Notes under the pieces: model-generated
What the model was told of the DNA's origin: nothing
The model's input: the letters and a program-made list of their open reading frames with translations, nothing else
Database searches by the model: none
Assembly: GCF_012641395.1 (NCBI RefSeq)
Contig: NZ_JABAIH010000005.1
Coordinates: 1-64,000, forward strand
From: Rhizobium sp. P32RR-XVIII
Lineage (GTDB): Bacteria > Pseudomonadota > Alphaproteobacteria > Rhizobiales > Rhizobiaceae
Direction of reading: 5' to 3'
DNA length: 64,000 nucleotides
Shown: one piece after another, positions 45,611 through 55,189 of the stretch
Layout: every line of letters begins with the position of its first letter
How positions within the stretch are numbered: position 1 is the first letter of the stretch
Translations under genes and position numbers: made by a program

Positions 45611-46707
45611 GCCTCTTCCTCCTCCGGCAGAGGCGCACTGCTCGCGCGCACGAAGGCGCGGCCCGTGGCACGCGCCCTCAGCATGGATTGGGTCGGCGGG
45701 CCGACCCAGCATTCGCTGAAGTCGAGGATTGTCCGGTGGATGCGCTGCGACACGCGCCAGACCAGCGAAAAGCGCCGGTTCTCCGGATCTAACAAAATAG
45801 TGTCGGGCGGTATCGCGCTCTCGAAGGCTTTGTCACGGCCCTTGAACAAAGCCATCGGAAGACTGGTGGCCGGCAGCCGGAAGCTCTCGCGCCCCGCTGG
45901 CGTCAGATTCACGAGCATCACCTCCTCGCCGCCCTTCGGATACTCTATCTGCTGGTCGGGCGGCGCCATCTGCAAGTAGCGCTCGTCGAAATCCGGCGGC
46001 AGAAACGGGAAGATGTTGTCGATCCAGTTCTGGTCGTAGGTGCCGCCATATTCGATGCGGCCCGGCCATCCCCGTCCGTACGGGCCGAAGCTCATCGGGC
46101 GATAGTCGCCGAACGGTGAACGGATGTCCTCGCCTATGGCCTGGGTGTTGGGAAGGGGGAGGCCGGGGATCAGATGCTGGTTCTTCGGCCGCGCCCACCC
46201 TCTGCCGATGGGGTTGAGCCGGTAGCTTGCCGGAAACCTGTCGTCCGGGTCGAGGCGGTCGGTGCCGCCCCAGGCAGTGTCGTAGGAGAAAGGTTGGCGC
46301 AGGAACGGTTGCGGGCTGGTGGCGACGAAGACCGGTCCACGGGCGCGCCATTCGCGATGCCCGACCACGTCGAAGACCTTTGACCAGGTGCCGACCTTGA
46401 TTCCGACACTGACACGATCGGCCGGACGCCCCCCGGGAGCATAGGCACATCCGTTGGCGATGACGTCGCAGCGCGGCTTTCGGAAGGCGAAGTCGGTTTC
46501 CCAGAGGGTGGCCGAAAAACCCGGTTCACCGGTATGCGTGTCGGCCATCACCAGTGGCACCTGCGTCGGTGACTTTTGCACGGGGCCACCCGGCGTTTCG
46601 GGAAAGTCGAAGGTTCCCTTGACGACGACGACGATGTACTCGCGGCCTTCCTTGTCCATCCCCATCGTGAATTCGGTTGGAAAGCCGGTCTGGTTCCAGA
46701 TCTGCAT
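45607..46707 (-). CDS. DUF2169 effector adaptor
   Basis: A 366-residue DUF2169 protein (MGMDKEGREYIVVVVKGTFD, FRKPRCDVIANGCAYAPGGR, PFSYDTAWGGTDRLDPDDRF, GRGWPGRIEYGGTYDQNWID). DUF2169 proteins are chaperones that bind DUF4150/PAAR-like effectors and help mount them on VgrG, as shown in Agrobacterium. Its overlap with tagF and the ketosynthase-like gene, and the PAAR-like cargo two genes on, fit that function. The ATG at 46707 has a GGAGGCGAG ribosome site. Confidence 0.88.
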   Translation of the reverse strand: MQIWNQTGFPTEFTMGMDKEGREYIVVVVKGTFDFPETPGGPVQKSPTQVPLVMADTHTGEPGFSATLWETDFAFRKPRCDVIANGCAYAPGGRPADRVSVGIKVGTWSKVFDVVGHREWRARGPVFVATSPQPFLRQPFSYDTAWGGTDRLDPDDRFPASYRLNPIGRGWARPKNQHLIPGLPLPNTQAIGEDIRSPFGDYRPMSFGPYGRGWPGRIEYGGTYDQNWIDNIFPFLPPDFDERYLQMAPPDQQIEYPKGGEEVMLVNLTPAGRESFRLPATSLPMALFKGRDKAFESAIPPDTILLDPENRRFSLVWRVSQRIHRTILDFSECWVGPPTQSMLRARATGRAFVRASSAPLPEEEEA

Positions 46708-47252
46708 CAGCTCGCCTCCAGACCTTCGGGGAAGAGGTGGCGGAGCGCTGATTCTGGTGCGCCGGGGTCGATCTCGATTGGCTTGCACTGGCCCGTCCAT
46801 AAGGCCATGCCACGGATCAGGTCGCCGGATGCCGCGATCGCGGGATAGGGCAGGGACGCAAGGCGGGCAGCCAGGCCATCGCCGTCCGTCTCGCCGTCGC
46901 GCGCAGACTTTCCTGCAGCTTCCAGTGCATCGAACCAGTCTGCGGTGAGCGTGGTGATTTCGGTGGTGGCGGTCGGGGGTGCGGCGGCGATGGTCAGCGG
47001 AAACCGGCGGCCCGCGGGATCGGCGCTTGCCATCACCACGCCGGTCATCGGTCCGAATCCTTCGGGTCCGAGAAGAAACCGCAAGACCGGATGGGAGGAC
47101 ATCGCACCTTGCGAAAATCGATGAACCAGATGCCGGGTGATCCAGCGGTCCCACGGGCCGACGAAGGATGCCGGCAGACCGCGCGTAACGAAATCTCCCA
47201 TCGCGGGCAGTTTTCCGAAGAAACCTGGCAGGATCAAAGCCGCGTCGGGCAT
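46707..47252 (-). CDS. tagF: TagF, T6SS post-translational repressor
   Basis: A 181-residue DUF2094/TagF protein (PGFFGKLPAMGDFVTRGLPA, WDRWITRHLV, MTGVVMASADPAGRRFPLTI). TagF restrains T6SS firing and is relieved by the threonine phosphorylation pathway (PpkA, FHA protein). Here it follows tssM with a 19-base overlap and the ppkA and tagH genes are in the same cluster. The stop overlaps the DUF2169 start by one base. Confidence 0.9.
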   Translation of the reverse strand: MPDAALILPGFFGKLPAMGDFVTRGLPASFVGPWDRWITRHLVHRFSQGAMSSHPVLRFLLGPEGFGPMTGVVMASADPAGRRFPLTIAAAPPTATTEITTLTADWFDALEAAGKSARDGETDGDGLAARLASLPYPAIAASGDLIRGMALWTGQCKPIEIDPGAPESALRHLFPEGLEAS

Positions 47253-50200
47253 GAGAACCTCGCAAACATTTTCAAGTCGTAGGGATTGGCCACGCTGGCG
47301 GCCCGAAGCTCGAAATCGGCGTAGTGGCCCTGGGCGGCAAGCCGCAGCTTGTAAAGTTCTGGAAGCTCGGTCCCGCTCAGCCGGCCGGCGCGCAGCATCC
47401 GTAGGAAAGCCCAGCTCCCGCTCTCGCTGACCATCACTTCCGGCGAGCCGTCGAGCGGCTGGAAGGCGAGGGTAATCACCCCGGTCCCGTCCTTGCCCGG
47501 CCACGTCATTGGCTGTGGGCGCGTTGGGTTGTTGAAATAGGTGAGGCTCTGGCCGTCGACGTTCAGCGTCACGCGGCCGACTGTCGGCGAAAGATCCTTG
47601 GGCTCCAGCGTAAAGGTCAGGATCGGTCCGGCCCCGCCAGGAAAAAGGCTATCGCGGATCAGCCGGGCCTGCTCTAGCGCCGCTAGAGCCGATGAATCGA
47701 GCCGGATGTCGGCGCGCCATTTCCAGGGATGACGGGTCATGTCGACGTAGGTGACGAGCTGATTGTTTATGAAGCTGTCAATCAGCCCGCCCGGGCCAAA
47801 GACGCGCGCAAAGTCGACGACATTGACATCAATTGCGCTGTCGGGAACGAACGGATAGCGGTTCGCCAGCGCCGCCTGACAGAAAGGCAACACATCGGCG
47901 CGCCAGATGGCGTTGAGTTCCGAGGTGACCGCTTTCGTTGTAATGCCACTCGTATCGCCGGCGATGCCGGCCAGCCAGTCGTCCAGCGGGTCGGGGAGGG
48001 TGATGGACTGTTTTGCGACAGCCCCTGTCAGTTCGGCCAGACCGCCTTGCCGCTTTATGGCATCCTGGGCATCGGGGCTTGCCGATACCGTCTGCAGCAT
48101 GTTCGAGAGTGCGGTCAGCGCCGCGACGGCGTCATTGAGTGCTGGAGGCTGGCCGTCGACCTCGGCGATTGCGCCCTTGATGGGCTTGAAATGCTCGGCA
48201 ACCGGCGCGCCGGAGAGATCCACGTCGGCCTTGGAGCCGGCGGGCATCAGTTTCACGCCCGTCTTGGCAAGCTTGCCGATCTTGCCGAGCTTGGACAGGA
48301 GCTTGGAAGTTGCCGCCGGAGGCACTTTGCCGGTGGCATCATCTTCGGAACGGGTGAGTTCCGTTTCCTGCACGATGGCGTTCAGCAGCCGCTTCATCGA
48401 GGAGTCTGCGCTGGAGAGATCCTTGAGATTTTCGCTTGCCGTCTGCAGGTCCACCAGCGGTGCGAGCCTGACGTCGCGCAGGAAGCCGTCCCACTTGGCG
48501 ATGTAGTCGTCGTAGTAGAGCTTCAGGATGTCCTGCGAAAGCGCGGCGACCGACGGGCTGGCGCTTTCCGAGCAGCCGCCGGCGAAGACGGAGCGATCGA
48601 GCGCAGCCTGGGTGGCGACGTCCTCCAGCCGCGCAAGGATCACGTTGTGGAAGCCGTCATAGGTGAAGGCGCCGCTGATTCCTACCCGAAGCGTCTTGTC
48701 CGAGCGCCGGGCAAGAACCTTCAGGCCGTTCGGGCCGACATGGTCCGCCGGAATCCAATCCTTAAGCGCTCTGACATCCGGGTCCGAGAGCAGTGCATTA
48801 TAGGCGCGCACCGGAAGCGGGATCGAGCAGATGCTGCGCAATGCTTCGCTCACGAGCGCCTCATCGGGCTGGATAAGAGCTTGATCCGCCGCCATGTTGT
48901 CGATCGCGGCGAGTTGGTGGTCGGCGGCCATATCGGTCCGGAAGGGGGGCACGGGCGCGAATTCCGGCAGCCGCTCCGTCCACCATTGCTTGGCGAAATC
49001 GGGGTCCATCGGCGACAAGCCGGTCATCATACGGTACGTCTTCAATGCGCCGAGCAGGAATTCCGGGTCGCGGATCTGACGCCACATCGTCGCCTCGAGC
49101 AGGGCGACCATGCGTGGTTCCAGGATGTTGCGCAGCGATCGATCGTAGGCGTCGGTCTGCGCCTGCCTGATTTCGGTTGCGGCTGAAGGGCCGATCAAGG
49201 CAGCTATCCCGCCTGGCGGCTCGGTACGGGCATTCGCTACTTCGGTCGAGGCTTCGAGCGCCACATCCAGATCGAGTGGTTCCAGCGGCGCCTGACGTGC
49301 AGCAACCGGAGTGAGCGGAAGCTGCAGGGCCTCGAGCTGTTCGGCCTGCGCCGCTAGAGCGGCGTTATTTTTCCGATAGGAAACCGTAAACAACAGACCG
49401 GCGACGACAACCAATGCTGCGGCAGCCACGGCAGCGCCGCGCCATATCCAGATGCGCCGTTCCTCTGCCGCAGGATCGAATGTGCCGAGGCCGGCCTCCT
49501 TGAAGATCACTTTCGTGAGCAGGTCCTTCAGGAAGAAACTGCGCTTCTCAACCCGCAGCATCGGCGCGGCAGGCTGTGCCGGGAGGCCGAAGGAGGAAGC
49601 GAGTGCCGCCGTCAGCCGGTCGATTGCGGTGCCTTCCTGTGTAGCGGAGGTCAGATAGATACCGCGCAACCAGGCGCTTTCGGCATAGCGGCTTTCACCG
49701 AATACGGTTTCGACCAGCACGCGAATAGGCTCGGAAAGACTCTCGACCTGTGCCGGGAAGCGGAAGATCTCCGCACGGGCGGTAAGGTTTTCTTCGCCTT
49801 CGAGACGGGGAACGAGGCGACGTTCGAGCACGCCAGCCAAAGCTGCGAGTTCCCGTGTGACCTCGCTGCCGTCGATGCGTGCGCCGGGCGGGAAGGTCGC
49901 TCCCCAAACCTGCTCGCGATCGGCCGTCGAGAGACCGCCGAAGAACGTCTCGAAGCCCTTTATCAGATCGGCCTTGGTCAGCATCAGATAGACGGGCAGG
50001 CGGATCTCAAGCCGCTCCTGAAGTTCGGTCAACCGTTTGCGGATCTGGCGGCCATGTGCCCGAATGGCCGCGTCGCCTTCCGAAAGCGTGTCGATGGCGA
50101 GTGCCACGATGACCCCGTTCAGGGCTCGCCGGCCGCGGTGCTTTTTCAGAAGATCGAGGAAGCCCAGCCATTCCGCTGCATCGACGTCGGGCTGGCTTTC

Positions 50201-50761
50201 CTGTTGAACGTAGCGGCCCGCGGTGTCGATCAGCACCGCCTCTTCGGTAAAGAACCAGTCGCAGTTGCGCGTCCCGCCCACGCCATGCAAATCGTCGGAG
50301 AGATCGATGGGAAAGCTCAGTCCAGACTGCCGCAGCGCCGTTGTCTTGCCGGTCGCCGGTGGGCCGATGATCACGTACCAGGGCATCTCCCGAAGAAACT
50401 TTCGGCCGCCGATTTTCTGGCGCTTCAGCTCCGCCATCACCTCCCGGAACTTTGCGCCCACGGTGGCGACGCCTTCTTCAGCCGGGCTTGGTGGCGCTGC
50501 CGGTGGAGCGGCGATTTCGGAAACGAAAATGCGATTGGCCTTGATCGCCCGGCGTTGTGCCGTGATCCACCATATGAGAAACAGGAGGAAGAGAAGGCCG
50601 ATAATGACCAGTCGCACCGTCTCTGACTCTAAAGGCGCGCTCTCTCCGACGCTGACGATCGGGCCGAAGATCCAGATAATCAGCGACAGCAGCACGAGCC
50701 CGATGAAGGTCCAGAGCCAGCGGGAGGTCAGGATTGCCCAGAGGAAGCGGAAGATCGCCAT
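47234..50761 (-). CDS. tssM: TssM (IcmF), T6SS inner-membrane complex
   Basis: A 1175-residue protein of full length. Two N-terminal transmembrane helices (about residues 15-35 and 50-67) precede a cytoplasmic GTPase-like domain with Walker A GPPATGKT at 133-140 and a WFFTEEAVLIDTAGRY switch region. A third helix is at about 445-465 (AVAAAALVVVAGLLFTVSYR). The large periplasmic part ends in a beta-sandwich (LEPKDLSPTVGRVTLNVDGQ, SWAFLRMLRAGRLSGTELPE). It bridges TssL and the TssJ lipoprotein. The intact Walker A motif suggests that it binds nucleotide. Confidence 0.95.
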   Translation of the reverse strand: MAIFRFLWAILTSRWLWTFIGLVLLSLIIWIFGPIVSVGESAPLESETVRLVIIGLLFLLFLIWWITAQRRAIKANRIFVSEIAAPPAAPPSPAEEGVATVGAKFREVMAELKRQKIGGRKFLREMPWYVIIGPPATGKTTALRQSGLSFPIDLSDDLHGVGGTRNCDWFFTEEAVLIDTAGRYVQQESQPDVDAAEWLGFLDLLKKHRGRRALNGVIVALAIDTLSEGDAAIRAHGRQIRKRLTELQERLEIRLPVYLMLTKADLIKGFETFFGGLSTADREQVWGATFPPGARIDGSEVTRELAALAGVLERRLVPRLEGEENLTARAEIFRFPAQVESLSEPIRVLVETVFGESRYAESAWLRGIYLTSATQEGTAIDRLTAALASSFGLPAQPAAPMLRVEKRSFFLKDLLTKVIFKEAGLGTFDPAAEERRIWIWRGAAVAAAALVVVAGLLFTVSYRKNNAALAAQAEQLEALQLPLTPVAARQAPLEPLDLDVALEASTEVANARTEPPGGIAALIGPSAATEIRQAQTDAYDRSLRNILEPRMVALLEATMWRQIRDPEFLLGALKTYRMMTGLSPMDPDFAKQWWTERLPEFAPVPPFRTDMAADHQLAAIDNMAADQALIQPDEALVSEALRSICSIPLPVRAYNALLSDPDVRALKDWIPADHVGPNGLKVLARRSDKTLRVGISGAFTYDGFHNVILARLEDVATQAALDRSVFAGGCSESASPSVAALSQDILKLYYDDYIAKWDGFLRDVRLAPLVDLQTASENLKDLSSADSSMKRLLNAIVQETELTRSEDDATGKVPPAATSKLLSKLGKIGKLAKTGVKLMPAGSKADVDLSGAPVAEHFKPIKGAIAEVDGQPPALNDAVAALTALSNMLQTVSASPDAQDAIKRQGGLAELTGAVAKQSITLPDPLDDWLAGIAGDTSGITTKAVTSELNAIWRADVLPFCQAALANRYPFVPDSAIDVNVVDFARVFGPGGLIDSFINNQLVTYVDMTRHPWKWRADIRLDSSALAALEQARLIRDSLFPGGAGPILTFTLEPKDLSPTVGRVTLNVDGQSLTYFNNPTRPQPMTWPGKDGTGVITLAFQPLDGSPEVMVSESGSWAFLRMLRAGRLSGTELPELYKLRLAAQGHYADFELRAASVANPYDLKMFARFSCPTRL

Positions 50762-50762
50762 C

Positions 50763-52085
50763 TCAAAGCCCCTTCTCGATCAGGAGCTCGATGCGGCGGT
50801 TGGCAGCCCGGCCTTCACGAGTGTCGTTTCCGGCAATAGGCTGCGTTGCCGCACGTCCTTCCGACTTCAAGCGCTCAGGCGGAAGGCCGCTGGCGCGCAG
50901 TAAGGCGGCAATCGTTGCAGCGCGCGCCTCGGAGAGGCGCTGGTTGTTGGACAGGGGATTGGCGGGCTGGAGCGGAACATTGTCGGTGTGCCCGATGATC
51001 CTGACGCTTCTGATCAGGTCAGCATTGTCCTTTAGAACGGCGGCGATGGAGGCGACGAGCGGTTCGAAGCCTTTCGTCAATTCGGCCCGGGCAGACGGGA
51101 AAAGCTCCGGAGTGCTCGACTGAAGCAGGAGTGTGACTGCAGAGGCGGTTTCATTGCCTTTAAGGGCCGGCAGAAGCGCAGGAGGTGCGGCGGCGCGGAA
51201 TTCCGGCAGCAACTGGAGGACGACAGGTTCGACCCGCGGCGCATCGGGTGCCGGCGTGCGTTTCTCCGGGCGGTAGATTTCGGCGCGCTCCGGCGGCGGT
51301 AGCGCCCGAACGAGCGTGGCAAGCTCTTCCGCCCTGGAGCCCAGCCGCATCGACAGCAGCATGTAAATCGCGGTCGCGAGCGCCACGGCCACGACTGCGA
51401 GCACCCAGATCGGAACGGCAAAGCGGGAAGGCTCGTCCGCTGCCGTGACACCCTCCCATCTGGGCGAGAGCGGCGCACCTTCGGCATCCGCGTCCCGCAA
51501 GAAGCGAGCGGCGGCAGCGCGGACGGCGCTGATGGAGCGATCGCCTGCACGCCCCGGCACCCTATACTTGCCGCGGAAACCCAGCGCCAGGCAGAAGTAC
51601 TGCAGCTCCAGCAATTCGCGGTCGCGGCCCGGATAACGCTCCAGCTCCTCCAGCCTGGCGAAGAACTGCGCTCCGGCATCCACGTCGCCGCGGAGCATGA
51701 CGACCAGCGGCTGGCGCGGCCAGGCGCTGGAGCCGCCCCAAGGCGTGTTGAGCGCCAGGTCGTCGAGCAGGGAGGCGACAGCCCAGGCGGCCGCATCTGC
51801 CTGCGCCAGGCTTGCGCCGGAGGCAACGGCTGCATCGCGCGCCGAAACAAGCTCCTCCATCAGTCTGGTTCGCAGCGCTTCCGGATTGCCGGGTGGCAAT
51901 GCATTTTCGAGTTCCGGTGCAAATTCCAGCAGCGTTGCGAAAGCGTTGATCAGCGTGTTGGGATGGGATCGCGCACGCCTCGCCACGGTGCCGGTGGGAA
52001 CAACCGGCACTGCGCCCGGTGGGGCGGGACGGATGCGCGTGCGGCCCTGATCTTCCGACAGGCCGAATGGATCCTCACTTGCCAT
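50763..52085 (-). CDS. tssL: TssL (DotU) with C-terminal OmpA domain
   Basis: A 440-residue inner-membrane protein. The DotU cytoplasmic domain (about residues 40-215) carries LEELERYPGRDRELLELQYF and CLALGFRGKYR. A single transmembrane helix is at about 226-246 (IWVLAVVAVALATAIYMLLS). The periplasmic C-terminal half contains an OmpA/MotB peptidoglycan-binding domain (about 320-440; IIGHTDNVPL, NNQRLSEARAATIAALL, EGRAANRRIELLI). It is of the evolved, peptidoglycan-anchoring kind. The stop is one base from the tssM ATG. Confidence 0.95.
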   Translation of the reverse strand: MASEDPFGLSEDQGRTRIRPAPPGAVPVVPTGTVARRARSHPNTLINAFATLLEFAPELENALPPGNPEALRTRLMEELVSARDAAVASGASLAQADAAAWAVASLLDDLALNTPWGGSSAWPRQPLVVMLRGDVDAGAQFFARLEELERYPGRDRELLELQYFCLALGFRGKYRVPGRAGDRSISAVRAAAARFLRDADAEGAPLSPRWEGVTAADEPSRFAVPIWVLAVVAVALATAIYMLLSMRLGSRAEELATLVRALPPPERAEIYRPEKRTPAPDAPRVEPVVLQLLPEFRAAAPPALLPALKGNETASAVTLLLQSSTPELFPSARAELTKGFEPLVASIAAVLKDNADLIRSVRIIGHTDNVPLQPANPLSNNQRLSEARAATIAALLRASGLPPERLKSEGRAATQPIAGNDTREGRAANRRIELLIEKGL

Positions 52086-52089
52086 GGCA

Positions 52090-53424
52090 CTACCTGTTTA
52101 CCGAATAGCAGTCCACCTGTGGTTCGCTGGGCAAAACGCCGGAAACTCCAATCACGAAACCCGGCGAGCGCAGAAGCGATTCCCAGTGCTCGCTGCGTTG
52201 ATCGAGTTCGAGGCAGAGACGGTCTCCGTCGTAGGGGATTTCGCGTGGTTGCGAGTGAAGGGGCTTGAGTCGGATGCCGGGCAACCGGGACTTCCACAGC
52301 GCCTCGAATTCATCCGCAGCACCGACTGTCACCTGATTGACGAAGATTTTGCGCAATGCCTCGTCGGACATGTCGCATCCGACCCGCACAACGATGCGGC
52401 TGGCGGTCAGCAGTTCGGGATTGTCGACGCGGACCTTCCAGACGTTGGTCGCGTGCTTCAGAACCGGCAGCGCCCGCGACTTCGGCTCGACATAGCGGAG
52501 GCTCAGTATAAGTGATCGCAATGTGTCGGCGAGTGCGGCGAAGGCCGGCCCGGGCGCCATATGCTCATAGGTGGGCAGTTCGCTCAGCCGCCGGGAGCCT
52601 GAACCGTAGGTCGCCATCCTGCCAGCCAGTCCGCTGAGTTCCAGAAAGAGTTCGGCCGGATGAAAAACCTCCTGGGGAAGCATGTGGGCCAATCGCGGGC
52701 GGGCGCTGTTGGCGAGGTCGAGCACCAGCAGGTTTTCGACGCTGCGGCCGGGGCCGCCGAGCACCATCTTGCCGTGCGCCTCGGCTATGCGGTCGAGCCC
52801 GGTGATCACCTCCTGCAGGAGCTGACCGTAGAAGGGCACCGCGCCGGTCGCGAGCGCCGGCGGCAGGAAGTTTTCGGCGATCGCCACACTGCCATCGGAC
52901 AGCAGTCCGGTAACGCTCGTCACCGGCATCGCCGTGTAGCCACCGGTCGCCTGCGCGGGCGAGAGGAGCAGCGCTTGCGGCCGGGCGATCTCGATCTCTT
53001 CCGGATCGGCGCCGCCATGAACCGCATCGCGTATCCACTCGATCCGGCCTCTATACCGCGCTCCGGTCGGTTCGCTGTGAGCGGGGTCGAAGCTGGCGCC
53101 GCCGGGTGGTTCCGAGGGCAAGGCGAGCTGCGCCGCGCCTGCGCCCATGTCGCGCGTGATTGTCAAAGGTGTGGGAGCGTCCATCGTTTCGGGTATTGCA
53201 AACGGGGTACCATCCGGAAAAATGCCGCGCGCCGACGTTACGGCCACCCGCCCGGCTTCCAGCTGTGCGGCGTCGAGCGTGAGGGACCTGAAACCGAAAG
53301 TCTGTAAGCGTCCAGCCTGCAGCGCGCCCCGCATCAGGGCCTCGGTATAACGGTCCTGTTGCTGGAAATGCTGCGTCCGGAGGAACAGTCCCTCGGACCA
53401 AAGCACCTTGTTGGTATCCGTCAT
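52090..53424 (-). CDS. tssK: TssK, T6SS baseplate
   Basis: A 444-residue TssK protein (VLWSEGLFLRTQHFQQQDRY, SELPTYEHMAPGPAFAALAD, RALPVLKHATNVWKVRV). TssK trimers connect the baseplate wedge (TssE, F, G) to the membrane complex. Length and start (ATG at 53424) are normal. It is 4 bases from tssL and 17 bases after tssJ, in the same transcript. Confidence 0.96.
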   Translation of the reverse strand: MTDTNKVLWSEGLFLRTQHFQQQDRYTEALMRGALQAGRLQTFGFRSLTLDAAQLEAGRVAVTSARGIFPDGTPFAIPETMDAPTPLTITRDMGAGAAQLALPSEPPGGASFDPAHSEPTGARYRGRIEWIRDAVHGGADPEEIEIARPQALLLSPAQATGGYTAMPVTSVTGLLSDGSVAIAENFLPPALATGAVPFYGQLLQEVITGLDRIAEAHGKMVLGGPGRSVENLLVLDLANSARPRLAHMLPQEVFHPAELFLELSGLAGRMATYGSGSRRLSELPTYEHMAPGPAFAALADTLRSLILSLRYVEPKSRALPVLKHATNVWKVRVDNPELLTASRIVVRVGCDMSDEALRKIFVNQVTVGAADEFEALWKSRLPGIRLKPLHSQPREIPYDGDRLCLELDQRSEHWESLLRSPGFVIGVSGVLPSEPQVDCYSVNR

Positions 53425-53441
53425 GCTGAACGCCCCTCCAT

Positions 53442-53903
53442 TCAGGCGAGCGCGAGCGTCATACCGCCGCGGCTTAGTACGACATTCGCTGTCACCGTCG
53501 ATTCCGGCCTGATCGGAACGCTCCTTCGCCAGGTGCGGCTGCCAGGTTCACGGAACAGCGCGACAACGCCCAGGAAAGTGGCTTCCGGCGGGAACGCCAG
53601 CGTCTTTGAGGCGCTTGCGCCGGGAGCGACCGTCAGTTGGTCGGAGCCGACGAGGTCTGCTCCAAGCGCACCGGCCGGATTGGACTGAAGGGCGAAGATA
53701 TCAGCAGAGTTGAATTTTCCGGCATCCTTCAGCCGGAGAATAAGGAGGGTCACCGGACGCTCCCCTCCGCCTGCGGCAGCATTCATCCCCGCTTGCCCCG
53801 TTGCCGTGACCGTCACGGTCGAAGATTTCGGTGGGCCGCCCATGCAGGCGGAAAGCAAGCCTGTCGCGCCGATCACCATGAGAAAGCCGCGTCGGTGAAG
53901 CAT
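53442..53903 (-). CDS. tssJ: TssJ, outer-membrane lipoprotein of T6SS
   Basis: A 153-residue lipoprotein with lipobox LLSAC (C20) after a short basic and hydrophobic signal. The mature domain is a beta-sandwich of the transthyretin-like TssJ kind (RPVTLLILRLKDAGKFNSAD, FALQSNPAGALGADLVGSDQ, TFLGVVALFREPGSRTW). It binds the periplasmic end of TssM. The ATG overlaps the tagH stop by one base. Confidence 0.93.
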   Translation of the reverse strand: MLHRRGFLMVIGATGLLSACMGGPPKSSTVTVTATGQAGMNAAAGGGERPVTLLILRLKDAGKFNSADIFALQSNPAGALGADLVGSDQLTVAPGASASKTLAFPPEATFLGVVALFREPGSRTWRRSVPIRPESTVTANVVLSRGGMTLALA

Positions 53904-55189
53904 CAGTTGTTCTCCCTCTCTTCATAGCCATCCCGAAAGTCGCTGCCGATCTCGCCCAGGAAGCGCGTCGACGCACTCTTGGAGATTTCGCGATAGCGGT
54001 TCTCATAGAGTTCCCAGAGTTTCGCCCGCCGCCCACCGGCGAGCAGGGCATCCAACGCCGAGTGCGACTTCAGTTCGCTTTCCAGCGTCGCGGGGTCGAA
54101 GCGGTCAATCATCCTGGCAAGCGCCGCTTGGACGCCGCGCCACGTTCTCACATGGTGGTGTGCGAGATCGCGGATGGAATTGCCGATGGCGGCCTGCGGA
54201 GGAAGAAAGCCGGCGTGGCGTTGAGCCAGGAAGGTCGCGATGACATCGTCCACCGTGGGCAGGAATTTGAGAGGGTTGACCTCGGATGCTCCAATCACGG
54301 TCTGGGCGATCCTCGCTTCACCCTTTTCTTCGGCTCGTTTGCGCAGGAGATGCATCAGCCCGTCCAGCATCATGCGGTATTCCCGGCCGAAACTCTCCAT
54401 CTGGGCGACCGGATCTGAAGTCGCGAACTCGCCAGCATCGAGTCCCAGTCCGCGCAGGAAGGCGTCACGCAAGGCGGTTTCGGTTTCTGCCGCCTTTTCC
54501 GGCGTCGGCCTCGCCTGTGGTGCCGGAGCAGGACGCGGTGCGGCCGGGAGTTCTGGAACGGGTTGGGCGTCTGGAATAGGGTGCTCAGGCGGCGTGCTGG
54601 GTAAAGAAAAATCCCAGGCCCCTTTGTCCTGGCCGCCCGATGCTGGCAGAGGATCAAGGCTGAAGGGATCGTCGAGCATCGGCGCCCCTTTTTCTGTCTT
54701 GCCCCTGTCTGCTGCGGCGAATGCCCCTGCAGCTGGTTGTTCGAAAGGGTCGGGCAATCCGGCCGGCCGCGGGGTGGGCGCCGCCGGCTCCCTGCGCTCG
54801 AAGAAGAAATTGTCCTGCTCGAGGCCAGTCGGTGGTGGCGAGGCCAGCTGTTCAGACACCCGCTCTGTCGGCGTGGCCTGGAAGTCGACGCGGACGACAT
54901 AATTGCCGAGCTGCAGTCGCGCTCCGTCATGCAGCGGGGAGGAATTCCCGAGCCCAAGCGGCGTGCGCGACCCGTCGATAAAGAGCCCGCCGCTGGAGGT
55001 GTCCGTCACCACGTACTGACCGCGAACGCAGCCGATCGTGCAATGAGCGCGTGAGATGTACATGTCGGGATCGTCGATCCGCCAGTCGGCGTCGGCGCTG
55101 CGACCGATGACGAGCTCGCCGTCAACGAGCCGCATCTGGCGAACGGATTGCGGTCGGGGTGAGTGCTCGAGAGTAAGGATCAGGCTCAT
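53903..55189 (-). CDS. tagH: TagH, FHA-domain T6SS protein
   Basis: A 428-residue protein. The FHA domain at residues about 20-95 (GELVIGRSADADWRIDDPDM, YISRAHCTI) binds phosphothreonine. A proline-rich linker is at about 110-230. The conserved TagH/ImpI C-terminal domain follows at about 235-425 (FLRGLGLDAGEF, YRMMLDGLMHLLRKRAEEKG, FLGEIGSDFRDGYEERE). With PpkA it forms the phosphorylation switch that activates secretion. It overlaps tssG by four bases (ATGA). Confidence 0.93.
   Translation of the reverse strand: MSLILTLEHSPRPQSVRQMRLVDGELVIGRSADADWRIDDPDMYISRAHCTIGCVRGQYVVTDTSSGGLFIDGSRTPLGLGNSSPLHDGARLQLGNYVVRVDFQATPTERVSEQLASPPPTGLEQDNFFFERREPAAPTPRPAGLPDPFEQPAAGAFAAADRGKTEKGAPMLDDPFSLDPLPASGGQDKGAWDFSLPSTPPEHPIPDAQPVPELPAAPRPAPAPQARPTPEKAAETETALRDAFLRGLGLDAGEFATSDPVAQMESFGREYRMMLDGLMHLLRKRAEEKGEARIAQTVIGASEVNPLKFLPTVDDVIATFLAQRHAGFLPPQAAIGNSIRDLAHHHVRTWRGVQAALARMIDRFDPATLESELKSHSALDALLAGGRRAKLWELYENRYREISKSASTRFLGEIGSDFRDGYEERENN

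Noticed and set aside
47729..49186. 485-codon plus-strand frame
   Set aside because: Antisense to tssM, which has clear domains throughout. Open only because of high GC content.
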